This document shows positions 1-7,486 of a stretch of 64,000 bases of DNA, piece by piece. Source of the stretch: Aquimarina atlantica (GTDB lineage Bacteria; Bacteroidota; Bacteroidia; Flavobacteriales; Flavobacteriaceae); assembly GCF_000626715.1 (NCBI RefSeq), contig NZ_AQRA01000009.1:124001-188000 (forward strand), read 5' to 3'. The translations under genes and the position numbers were made by a program. Numbering within the stretch: position 1 is the first letter of the stretch; every line of letters starts with the position of its first letter. Below the pieces are notes generated by a model. The model had not been told where the DNA came from. It saw nothing but the letters and a program-made list of their open reading frames with translations, and made no database searches.

Positions 1-811
1 ACACCTTCTTAAATAGATTAATTTCTTCTTTTCTTTTATTGATCTCTGTACCTTTAGATGTTTTGGTAGCATTACTAATACTCTCGTTAATCTGGGATAG
101 CTGTACGTCGTTATTCTCATAATTACGTTTGGTTCTCAGGTAATCAAGTTCTTTGCTTTCGTACTCTTGTGCAGAGATCACACCTTTTTCGAATAGGTTT
201 TTTTGACGCTGAAGCTCTTTTCGTTTAAACTCTAGTTCTGCTTTACCCAGTCTTTTTTGCGCTTTTAAACTTTCTAAACGCCTGTAGAGTTCTGATAAGG
301 AGGTTTGATTTGCAATGGCTTCATTAGAAAAAGGTTGTAATTCTTTATTCAGAATATACTCAGAATAACTGTTTTCGAATAAAGCAAAGCTGGTTTCGAT
401 ATCTCCCAGGAATAAAACCGGTAACTCATCGATAGGAAATGTAAATGATTTTGTATTTACTTTAATAGTATCTACGATAGATTTAAGCAAAAACACATCT
501 TTATAATTGGCACTGCTTTCTAATATCGCCAGAGGAGTGTTTTTGGGTACGATTTGATTGTCTTTAACGAATAGAGATTCTATTTTACCACTGGTTTTGG
601 CATATTCTTTTTGCGGCGGTATTCGAGTGGTGATAACCGCCTCTGCAGGTATTACATCGGGGTACTTAACCAGCCAGGAAAGAAATAATAACAGCAGTAC
701 TAATACTAAAATCAAAAGATTTCCCCATCGTATCATCCAATGCGGAACCCGGGTTAGAATTTCCTGTACTTCTTCACTACGTAATTGTATGTCGTCTAAA
801 GTGTCTGGCAT
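1..811 (-). CDS. HlyD-type membrane fusion (secretion adaptor) protein, C-terminus cut off by the window edge
   Basis: The reading frame opens at the ATG complementary to 809-811 and stays open to base 1, giving about 270 residues. After a short cytoplasmic start (MPDTLDDIQLRSEEVQEIL) there is one membrane segment near residues 28-50 (ILVLVLLLLFLSW), then a beta-barrel/lipoyl-like segment (VITTRIPPQKEYAKTSGKIE) and a long charged coiled-coil region rich in L, E, K and Q. This is the architecture of HlyD-family periplasmic adaptors that join an inner-membrane ABC exporter to an outer-membrane channel. It lies downstream of the C39-peptidase ABC exporter on the same strand, so the two probably form one peptide export system. 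The outer-membrane partner is not in the window. The stop codon is not visible. Confidence 0.85.
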   Translation of the reverse strand, partial: MPDTLDDIQLRSEEVQEILTRVPHWMIRWGNLLILVLVLLLLFLSWLVKYPDVIPAEAVITTRIPPQKEYAKTSGKIESLFVKDNQIVPKNTPLAILESSANYKDVFLLKSIVDTIKVNTKSFTFPIDELPVLFLGDIETSFALFENSYSEYILNKELQPFSNEAIANQTSLSELYRRLESLKAQKRLGKAELEFKRKELQRQKNLFEKGVISAQEYESKELDYLRTKRNYENNDVQLSQINESISNATKTSKGTEINKRKEEINLFKKV

Positions 812-828
812 AATGTATAGCTATAAAT

Positions 829-866
829 TAAGAATTAAGAATTACGAATTACGAATTACGAATTTT
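829..866. repeat. Short tandem repeat (AATTACG-type) at the end of the four-helix-bundle gene
   Basis: Units of the type gaattacgaattacg and gaattaaga are repeated between the adaptor start and the small gene at 849. A related inverted word (aattcgtaattc) lies on the other side of that gene at about 1215-1230. The repeat contains the stop codon of the small gene. Confidence 0.6.
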
Positions 867-1214
867 TAGTTTAGTGGTTTTTTGAATAGAGCCAATGATT
901 TTAAGTAATTCTTCACATTTATTAATAAGGTTTATACTTTCTTGATCTGTTATATAATTACTATCTCTTAATAATCTTAACCAATAATGTGTTTCTCTGG
1001 TTTCTTTGTATGAAATAGCCATTTTTGATAAAAAATCTCTCGTGCTTTGCCCTCCTATAGCTTCTTCGATGTTTGCTCCAATAGAGGTTCCACTTTTCAG
1101 AATTTGTTTAGATAAAACATATTCTTGTTGTTCTTTTATCAACTTTTTATATAATTTAATACATAATAATGCAAATTCATAACTTTTGGTTTGAACAACA
1201 TTTTCTTTTTTCAT
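849..1214 (-). CDS. Four-helix bundle protein (S23 / 23S rRNA-intervening-sequence family)
   Basis: The 121-residue product matches the four-helix bundle family first described from intervening sequences in 23S rRNA and related to Avd proteins. Typical features are the N-terminal KSYEFALLCIKLYKKL helix, the central SKQILKSGTSIGANIEEAI turn with conserved SGTSIGANIEEA, and a third helix with KETRETHYWLRLL. Length is normal for the family. The biochemical role is not known; members form oligomers and have been proposed to bind nucleic acid. The gene interrupts the exporter/adaptor pair and is bordered on both sides by short AATTACG-type repeats, so it may be a later insertion. No reverse transcriptase or rRNA is nearby, so a role as Avd of a diversity-generating retroelement is not supported. 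Confidence 0.8.
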   Translation of the reverse strand: MKKENVVQTKSYEFALLCIKLYKKLIKEQQEYVLSKQILKSGTSIGANIEEAIGGQSTRDFLSKMAISYKETRETHYWLRLLRDSNYITDQESINLINKCEELLKIIGSIQKTTKLKIRNS

Positions 1215-1254
1215 CTAATTCGTAATTCTCAATTTGTAATTATTAATTCAAGTA

Positions 1255-3459
1255 TTATTTCCCTAATTCGAGTTGATTTTTAACCAGGTGATAATAGTTT
1301 CCTTTCTCTTTGATTAGGGACTCATGATTTCCTACTTCTACAATCTTACCTTTGTCTAACACAACAATCTGATGCGCATTTTTTACGGTACTCAATCGAT
1401 GTGCTATCACCATTACGGTTTTGTCTTTAAAGAAGGTATCCAGTTTTTCCATGATCACCTTTTCATTATTGGCATCAAGAGCAGAGGTAGCTTCATCAAA
1501 GAACAAATATTTAGGATTTTTATATACCGATCGTGCTATAAACAGCCTTTGTTTTTGCCCGGTACTTAATCCTACACCTTCCATTCCTATTTTGGTATTA
1601 TAAGAAAGCGGGAGTGATTCGATAAACTCTTTGATATTTGCCACATCTACGGCATGCGCCAATTTTTTCTTATCTACATAATCTTCTCCTACTGCAATAT
1701 TATTAGCAATAGTATCATTAAAAATATATCCTTCTTGCATAACCACCCCAAATTGATCTCTCCATGCTTTTTGGGATACATTATGTAAATCATGAGAACC
1801 GATAAAAATCTGCCCTTCATCGGGCTCATAAAACTTAAGAAGGAGTTTCATAAGAGTAGTTTTTCCGCTACCACTAACCCCAACTACAGCCGTGATTTTA
1901 TTTGCAGGAATAGAAAGGCTGAGGTCTTCTAAAACCGGTTTATCGGCCCCTACATATCTAAAGCTTAGATTTTTAATTTCAAACCCAGAGTTTGGCGAGA
2001 TTTCTCTAATCTTTTCATCACCAGAATGTTCTTCATCTTCTTTATTATGAATCTCTCCTAAACGTTCTAAAGAAATTTGAGCATCCTGCAACTCTCTTAA
2101 GAAATTAATTAATTGCGTAATAGGAGCATTTAATTGCCCTACAATGGCGGTGATCGCCAGCATCATACCTAATGTGATATCACCATCTATAACCAGTTTT
2201 GCAGAAAAAACCGTAATCAGGATATTTTTTAGCTCATTAATAAAAGCAGATCCTACACTTTGGTATTGTTCTAGCGCCAGATTTTCTATAGAAATTCTAA
2301 ATAGTTTTGCCTGTACAAACTCCCAGTTCCATCGTTTTCTTTTTTCAGCATTATGCAGTTTTATTTCCTGCATACCATTTACCAGTTCGATAACTTTACT
2401 TTGCTCTTCACTAATTTGCGAAAAGCGTTTGTAATCCAGTTTTTTACGTTTTTTAAAGAAAATAAGTATCCATGCAAAATAAAACGTACTTCCTATCGCA
2501 AAAATACCAAAAATAGGAACGCTATAATAGATCAGAACGATACTAAACACGATAAGATTTACCATCGAGAATAGCACGTTTAAAGAAGACATGGTAAGTA
2601 TCTGCTCGATTCGTTTATGATCATTAATTCTTTGTAAAAGATCACCTGTCATTTTTACATCAAAATAGGAGATAGGCAGGTTCATAAGTTTAATAAAGAA
2701 ATCTGATATCAGTGATATATTAATACGTGTACTTAGATGAAGTAAAATCCAACTTCTAAGTACATCGATTAATGTTCTCCCAATAAACAGAGAAAGCATT
2801 GCGATCAGTACGAGATATACAAAATTAAGATCTTGATTCTTAATTCCGACATCGACTATGCTTTGCGTTAAAAACGGAGTAATGAGTTGTAGTAAACTTC
2901 CTGCCCCCAGGCCTAATGCCAGCTGAAAAAGAAAAGCTTTGTATTTAAATATATATTTAGATATAAATTTGAACCCAAATTTTTGATCCTCTTCATCCAG
3001 ATTATCACTATAAAAATTAGGAGTAGGTTCTACCAGTAAGGCAACCCCTTCTTCTGTGTTTTCGTCGGCGTTATTACCGATCCACGCTTTTATAAACTCG
3101 TCTTTTGTATAGGTAATCAATCCATGAGCAGGATCAGAGACATAAATGGTCATACCACCTTTGCGGGAGGTTTTGATTTTATAAACAACCACATAGTGTA
3201 CCTTGTTCCAGTGTACAATACAGGGTAGAGGTACCTCGTCTAATTTGCTTAGCGATAGTTTTACACCCAGGGATCTAAAGCCTATTTCCTCTACCGCATC
3301 ACTAAGTCCCAAGAGAGAACTTCCTTCTCTGGTGGTTTCACTTAATGATCTAAGTTTTTGAGTATTGAGAACTCTTCCATAATGTTTTGCGATAATCTTA
3401 ATACAAGTAGGTCCACAATCTTTCGACTCTGCTTGTTTGTAAAATGGAAATTTAGGCAT
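1255..3459 (-). CDS. Peptidase-domain ABC exporter (C39 leader peptidase plus transporter)
   Basis: This 734-residue protein is a complete PCAT-type exporter that cuts a double-glycine leader and exports the mature peptide. Residues 1-130 form the C39 cysteine peptidase: Cys15 in SKDCGPTC, His88 in WNKVHYVVVY and Asp109 in VSDPAHG. Residues about 165-455 are the six-helix ABC transmembrane domain. The nucleotide-binding domain follows with Walker A GVSGSGKTT, signature LSTGQKQR, Walker B YLFFDEATSALD and the H-loop VIAHRLSTV. Length is normal. It lies in the same direction as the two GGG-leader precursor genes at 8590-8949, which are the obvious substrates, and upstream of the HlyD adaptor. 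Start is the ATG at 3459; the catalytic Cys near the N-terminus fits this start. Confidence 0.93.
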   Translation of the reverse strand: MPKFPFYKQAESKDCGPTCIKIIAKHYGRVLNTQKLRSLSETTREGSSLLGLSDAVEEIGFRSLGVKLSLSKLDEVPLPCIVHWNKVHYVVVYKIKTSRKGGMTIYVSDPAHGLITYTKDEFIKAWIGNNADENTEEGVALLVEPTPNFYSDNLDEEDQKFGFKFISKYIFKYKAFLFQLALGLGAGSLLQLITPFLTQSIVDVGIKNQDLNFVYLVLIAMLSLFIGRTLIDVLRSWILLHLSTRINISLISDFFIKLMNLPISYFDVKMTGDLLQRINDHKRIEQILTMSSLNVLFSMVNLIVFSIVLIYYSVPIFGIFAIGSTFYFAWILIFFKKRKKLDYKRFSQISEEQSKVIELVNGMQEIKLHNAEKRKRWNWEFVQAKLFRISIENLALEQYQSVGSAFINELKNILITVFSAKLVIDGDITLGMMLAITAIVGQLNAPITQLINFLRELQDAQISLERLGEIHNKEDEEHSGDEKIREISPNSGFEIKNLSFRYVGADKPVLEDLSLSIPANKITAVVGVSGSGKTTLMKLLLKFYEPDEGQIFIGSHDLHNVSQKAWRDQFGVVMQEGYIFNDTIANNIAVGEDYVDKKKLAHAVDVANIKEFIESLPLSYNTKIGMEGVGLSTGQKQRLFIARSVYKNPKYLFFDEATSALDANNEKVIMEKLDTFFKDKTVMVIAHRLSTVKNAHQIVVLDKGKIVEVGNHESLIKEKGNYYHLVKNQLELGK

Positions 3460-3546
3460 TAAGCTTTTTTAAATTAAATTGATTTTTTGTGTGATAATAT
3501 CTATTTACAAAGTAAAGTAATTCTTTTCTATAATACTAATACCATA

Positions 3547-3673
3547 TTTTGGGGCGTGACCCTAGAGGGGTCAGGCTATTCGCTATATCTTTTTTATTGC
3601 TCCTTAGCTATATTGCTAAAGCAAAAAAAGAAGCAAATACAAAAAAAGGATGCCGCTTCTATCCTTCACGCAA
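3547..3673 (+). other. Structured intergenic element, flavobacterial dispersed type
   Basis: A compact, relatively GC-rich stretch in an AT-rich spacer. It begins with ggggcgtgaccc, folds as tgacccctc-like arms around the sequence ctaga (tgaccc / gggtca), carries a poorly conserved A/T-rich middle, and ends with ggatgccgcttctatcc and cttcacgc. From memory, similar ggggcgt...ggatgccgcttc...cacgc sequences recur between genes in many Flavobacteriia. No ORF here looks real. It may be a mobile-like repeat or a structured RNA; I cannot choose between these. Confidence 0.45.
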
Positions 3674-3810
3674 ATCTATCTCGTTTTTATATAAGCAAGT
3701 GTCATATCTTGCTTTTTTGTTACTCATAAAATTATAGATAAACTTAATAACCTGAAACTCGATTAATCTGAAATGCATCAGTTTGAGTGAAATTCTGTTA
3801 AGAATTTTGT

Positions 3811-3962
3811 ATCGACCTTTCGATAAACTCAAGGTGGTGCATTTCAATGCTAAAAACCTATTCTCGATAGTTCTACAGAGCCCTTCGATAAACTCAGGAC
3901 AGGCCTTGTCGAAGTACAATTTTGCTCATTCTAATCGTAAAATTCACTCGAATTGACGCTTT
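3811..3962. repeat. Dispersed REP-like repeat, copy 1
   Basis: Contains tcgataaactca, ctcgatagttctacagag, cccttcgataaactcagg, cgaagtacaatttt and cactcgaattgacgc. The same ordered words occur in inverted orientation at 15296-15420, and degenerate relatives at 15790-15890 and 62200-62365. An apparent ORF across it (with the PEFIEG-like peptide) is a translation of the repeat and not a gene. Confidence 0.7.
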
Positions 3963-3991
3963 TTTTATAAAATGCACAACGAGTTATCTAA

Positions 3992-5011
3992 TTACTTTTC
4001 TAGTTTTTTTTCTAAATCTGGTAGCTGTTGTTTATATTTTTCTGGATCCCAGGTGATGTCCCATCTAGAAACATAATCCTGTAGTGGTCCAAGTCCAACC
4101 TCTGCTCTTCTTTTGTCTACATGATCAGGATCTAGTAGTGGATAAATATAATAGGCACCTGTTTCTTCATCTCGCCCGATTTGACTCCCATAAATTTGTT
4201 GATTCCCTTTGCGTATAGCGATTCTGTCTTCTAGCAATGCTAAGCTGCCAGGTCGTATGTTTCCTTTTTTTACAGCTTCTTTTATCATGGGTAAATATTT
4301 TTCCTGCACTTTTAAGTCTGCATGTTGTATGACCAAAAACAAGGTCATATTCCCTCTTTTACCGATGATATCTTTACCAGGCCAGCCTCTTTCTTCCAGT
4401 ATTTTTTTTACTTTTATCAGGTTGATCGAATCTTTAGCGGCTATTTTTTTCCAATGTTGTTTTAGTTCATCAGAATCCCTGCCGTATTTTTCTATGATTT
4501 CATTTATTTGTCTTCTTGGCCCTTGATCATCCTGACGTATGGTATCGAGTAATGCAACTAGTGGTTTGTCAAAATTGATCTCTGCTTTTTCTTTGTTTGC
4601 TTTAACCAATGCCAGAACCTGGTCCCATCGTTTATCAGAATGTAAGATAGAGAGGTCGCTATCTGTTGTAATGTGATTGTAGTTGGAGTATTCTCCTCTC
4701 TCGGCAATTCGTGAAAGGTGTACAAATGCAGAATCTACTTCTTTGGCCAGGGCCCAGGAGCAAGCAGCATTATACATATCTGTTGTATTTCCATTATATT
4801 CACTTATCCCAAAAGCTTCTGAGTATTTCTTAGCAGATTGTAAATAATTCTTGGATTGGTAGAGTTTCCAGGCTTCATTTTTTAAAACCGTGTATTGGGC
4901 TTTCTCTTCAACAGTAAGCTCTTTGGCACTAACTTCGGTTGTAATTTCCTTTTTTGGTTGTTTACAAGAAAATACCAGAACTAGAACAAATAGGAATATT
5001 ATTTTTTTCAT
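3992..5011 (-). CDS. DUF6624-type lipoprotein with TPR-like N-terminal part
   Basis: The 339-residue product starts with a lipoprotein signal (MKKIIFLFVLVLVFSCKQ; lipid Cys near 16). Residues about 35-125 look like a TPR-like helical repeat (AWKLYQSKNYLQSAKKYSEA, then MYNAACSWALAKEVDSAFVH). The C-terminal half has features I associate with DUF6624: RQDDQGPR, ILEERGWPG, FLVIQHAD, PMIKEAV and the LLEDRIAIRKGNQQIYGSQI block, followed by a region describing DPDHVDKRRAEVGLGPL. Function is unknown. It lies within the precursor-maturase-exporter run on the same strand, which suggests but does not prove a link to the peptide cluster. Probably anchored in the inner face of the outer membrane. Confidence 0.75.
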   Translation of the reverse strand: MKKIIFLFVLVLVFSCKQPKKEITTEVSAKELTVEEKAQYTVLKNEAWKLYQSKNYLQSAKKYSEAFGISEYNGNTTDMYNAACSWALAKEVDSAFVHLSRIAERGEYSNYNHITTDSDLSILHSDKRWDQVLALVKANKEKAEINFDKPLVALLDTIRQDDQGPRRQINEIIEKYGRDSDELKQHWKKIAAKDSINLIKVKKILEERGWPGKDIIGKRGNMTLFLVIQHADLKVQEKYLPMIKEAVKKGNIRPGSLALLEDRIAIRKGNQQIYGSQIGRDEETGAYYIYPLLDPDHVDKRRAEVGLGPLQDYVSRWDITWDPEKYKQQLPDLEKKLEK

Positions 5012-5074
5012 TTTTTATTGTTTTACACATAGAATATGGTGTCTGTTCTAAAAACATAACCTTTTCTATGATGA

Positions 5075-6289
5075 CTAAAGTTGAATTAAGTTAAAATCAG
5101 AAACTTCTTTTTTAGTAATTACTTTATAATTTTTATCTCTAAGGAGCATTATATATTTCTTTGCAGGACCTAAGTAAAGACTCATTTTTGTTGATTCGAT
5201 CATAAATTGCTCATATGGAATGGCTTTATCTTTATGTTTTTCATACTCCTGTTTTATATAAAACTGAATTAATGTATTTGTATTTACATATTCATTGTTA
5301 AGTATAACATCAATCTTTTTTTTGCCTAACTCATTATGCAGGTCTTCTACTTTTTTTGGGTAAATCAGGCACATGTCATAGACTCCTTTGAACTCTTCAG
5401 GGATATAATATGTAGCATCAAGCATGGGTAGAGCAACTGCATTTAGGTTTTCTTCATTTATCATTTCTGTTTGATCTATGGTTAATGGATCTATACCATA
5501 TTTTGTTTTAAGAATAGAAGCCATCCACTCATTCGCTCCTCCATGACCGGATGCTATCGGTTTTTCTGCAATGTGCGAATATCCAGCCAATACCAATATA
5601 TTACCTGGTTCTTTAGTTATGATATTAACAAGGTTATCGGCCTGATTTTTTTCTCTAATAGCGATGCTCATATTATCTACTATTTCCTTACTTTCATAAG
5701 GGAGTACTTTATAACCCAATTCGAGTGCTTTTCTTACCAGATTTGCAAAATAGGGTTCTTTGGTATAAGTTCCTGATTTACTTATAGGGTATTTTCTGCT
5801 ATTTAGTTTTTGATCCTCCCATGCCAGTGTTTCTAGAGCTAAAACAGTAAAACCTTGTTTTTTTAGATCTTTAAGAAACGTTTCTACATATACTCTATGA
5901 TATGGATTATGATGTTCTTCATTAAACATCACTACCTTTTTTGAGATCGTCTGTTTTAAAATTTCCTGCTTAGCTTCTTTTACTACTACATTAAGATCGG
6001 TAATCTTTTTTTTAGGGATAGGAGAGGTGGTTATTTTATTAAACAAATGAAGAGTAGTATAATATTCATTTTGCAATTGTTTCTTAAACGGATGATCCAA
6101 AGTATCCTTTTCTAGTAATAGATAAGGCGCTATATAATTGATATCTCCTGTTTTAGAAACAAATTCTTTATTAGATTTTGTAGATAAAGCCATGATCTCT
6201 TCTAATTGAGAAAAGGAAGGCGTATACAAACACCATACTATAAGTAGCGTAATGCAATCTCTTTTACCAATTCGGGCTATCGGGTTCAT
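5075..6289 (-). CDS. Secreted EreA/ChaN-like superfamily protein of the peptide cluster
   Basis: The frame extends upstream to a GTG at 6385, but residues before the ATG at 6289 lie inside the preceding SPASM gene; from 6289 the protein begins with a normal signal peptide (KRDCITLLIVWCLYTPSFSQ), giving 404 residues. ATG 6322 or 6313 are alternatives. The central part resembles the erythromycin esterase/ChaN haem-uptake superfamily: VMFNEEHHNPYHRVYVE with the acidic-His pair, FTVLALETLAW, YKVLPYESK and ILVLAGYSHIAEKP. These proteins are hydrolase-like or ligand-binding; the substrate cannot be told. The 26-nt overlap with the SPASM gene indicates co-translation with the maturation genes. Possible roles are immunity, peptide processing or a structural accessory, all inference. 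Confidence 0.65.
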   Translation of the reverse strand: MNPIARIGKRDCITLLIVWCLYTPSFSQLEEIMALSTKSNKEFVSKTGDINYIAPYLLLEKDTLDHPFKKQLQNEYYTTLHLFNKITTSPIPKKKITDLNVVVKEAKQEILKQTISKKVVMFNEEHHNPYHRVYVETFLKDLKKQGFTVLALETLAWEDQKLNSRKYPISKSGTYTKEPYFANLVRKALELGYKVLPYESKEIVDNMSIAIREKNQADNLVNIITKEPGNILVLAGYSHIAEKPIASGHGGANEWMASILKTKYGIDPLTIDQTEMINEENLNAVALPMLDATYYIPEEFKGVYDMCLIYPKKVEDLHNELGKKKIDVILNNEYVNTNTLIQFYIKQEYEKHKDKAIPYEQFMIESTKMSLYLGPAKKYIMLLRDKNYKVITKKEVSDFNLIQL

Positions 6290-7277
6290 ATTCACAATGT
6301 TTAGGTTTTTCATAGAGTTCATTTTCTTTAAGGTAAGCTCTACAATCGGTACAGACTTTTCTAAATTCACACGTTTTGCAAACACTTATTTTATCTTTTG
6401 TTATATTCCAATATTTTTTAAAGTCGGGAGTACTTAAGATTTCATCAAGATCTGAAGAATCAATTTTTCCGAAATCATTAGCCATAGAGGGACAATTTTT
6501 TATATTTCCGTTAACATCTACTGCTATTTTTTTATAAAGACATGTATTATAATTTTCTCCTATGTAATAAGTTATAGGAGAAACATCAAAATAGAAAGGC
6601 ATAATATAACCACAAAAATCAGAAGATACAATTTTCTCTGATGTATATATGTATGTTATAGAATCGATCTCTTCGACCTTATCCTTTTGATCATAACTAT
6701 GAAAATATACCATAGAGACGCGGTTAGAATACTTAAGTATTTCATGAAAACTTTTAAAAGACGCTTTATTGTATTTTAATAAGATTTCTACATGTCTAAA
6801 TGAGGTGTTTTTAAATAAGGAAACGAGATGTTCTAATGTATTAGTATCCATATCACAATCGTATAGTCTTATTTGAATATTGTCACAACCTATAGTATTG
6901 ATTTTATAAATAGCGTTAGGCACATCGTAAGTAGAATTTGTATCAATGTCTATTATTGCAGAAAGTAACTTTTTTGGAGATTCATAAGTTTCATCAGAAG
7001 AGATAAATGATAGTATTTTTTCTGACAAAAAAATAACCTCTTTGTCGATTAAAAAATCAAAATATTGTTCTATAACTTTTAGGTCTTTGAAATCGTAATT
7101 TTTTTTGAGAATATCTGATACTTTTTTTCCTTTAAATTCATTGACCAAATCTATTAATTCATTAGGGATAAGCTCAATTCTGCTTCTATGTAAATCAGAT
7201 AAAGTTCCTCTTTTTTTTCCTTTAACCAGTTTACAGGTGCTATATACATTAATATATAAATCGGTATTCAAATTCAT
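6264..7277 (-). CDS. gwsS: Grasp-with-spasm system SPASM-domain peptide maturase
   Basis: Start is the ATG at 7277, which overlaps the TGA of the upstream small gene in the form ATGA; the longer frame from TTG 7322 is unlikely. The product has 337 residues. The N-terminal part (STCKLVKGKKRG, ELIDLVNEFKGKKVSDIL) is typical of SPASM maturases, and the C-terminus is a SPASM domain with Cys246, Cys262, the block CKTCEFRKVCTDC (Cys300, 303, 309, 312) and Cys328. I see no radical-SAM CX3CX2C motif where it would be expected, around residues 90-130, so it probably does not cleave S-adenosylmethionine; this fits the family as I know it. It sits with an ATP-grasp maturase and precursor genes and is expected to act on their peptides. 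Confidence 0.85.
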   Translation of the reverse strand: MNLNTDLYINVYSTCKLVKGKKRGTLSDLHRSRIELIPNELIDLVNEFKGKKVSDILKKNYDFKDLKVIEQYFDFLIDKEVIFLSEKILSFISSDETYESPKKLLSAIIDIDTNSTYDVPNAIYKINTIGCDNIQIRLYDCDMDTNTLEHLVSLFKNTSFRHVEILLKYNKASFKSFHEILKYSNRVSMVYFHSYDQKDKVEEIDSITYIYTSEKIVSSDFCGYIMPFYFDVSPITYYIGENYNTCLYKKIAVDVNGNIKNCPSMANDFGKIDSSDLDEILSTPDFKKYWNITKDKISVCKTCEFRKVCTDCRAYLKENELYEKPKHCEYEPDSPNW

Positions 7278-7486
7278 AAGTTGATTTTTAATTTGGATAA
7301 TAATGTTCCGGTTTTTTGGCAATTAAACCTTGCAGTCCTATATTTTTTTACTTCATCTGCATATCTTCTTTCAATAGGTGGTTCGATATTCTTATTAACA
7401 TTTACAATAGCTTCTTTATTAGATATTAAAAAACCAAATAGTAAACTATTCCTATTTTTAAACCTCTTGTATTCTTTTAATTTCAT
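7274..7486 (-). CDS. Small unknown protein between the two maturases
   Basis: A 70-residue, very basic protein (many K and R) with no signal peptide, membrane segment or motif I recognise. A single Cys lies in ARFNCQKTG. Its start overlaps the ATP-grasp gene by 29 nt and its stop overlaps the SPASM start as ATGA, so it is translationally wedged between two genes of one operon. That arrangement and normal codon use argue that it is real. It could be a leader-binding or scaffold peptide for the maturases, but nothing in the sequence shows this. Confidence 0.6.
   Translation of the reverse strand: MKLKEYKRFKNRNSLLFGFLISNKEAIVNVNKNIEPPIERRYADEVKKYRTARFNCQKTGTLLSKLKINL

Noticed and set aside
849..1214. 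Avd gene of a diversity-generating retroelement
   Set aside because: No reverse transcriptase, template repeat or variable target gene found in the window.
3659..3919. Minus-strand ORF with the peptide ACPEFIEGL
   Set aside because: It is a translation of REP-like repeat sequence; the same pattern occurs at 9122-9310 on the other strand.
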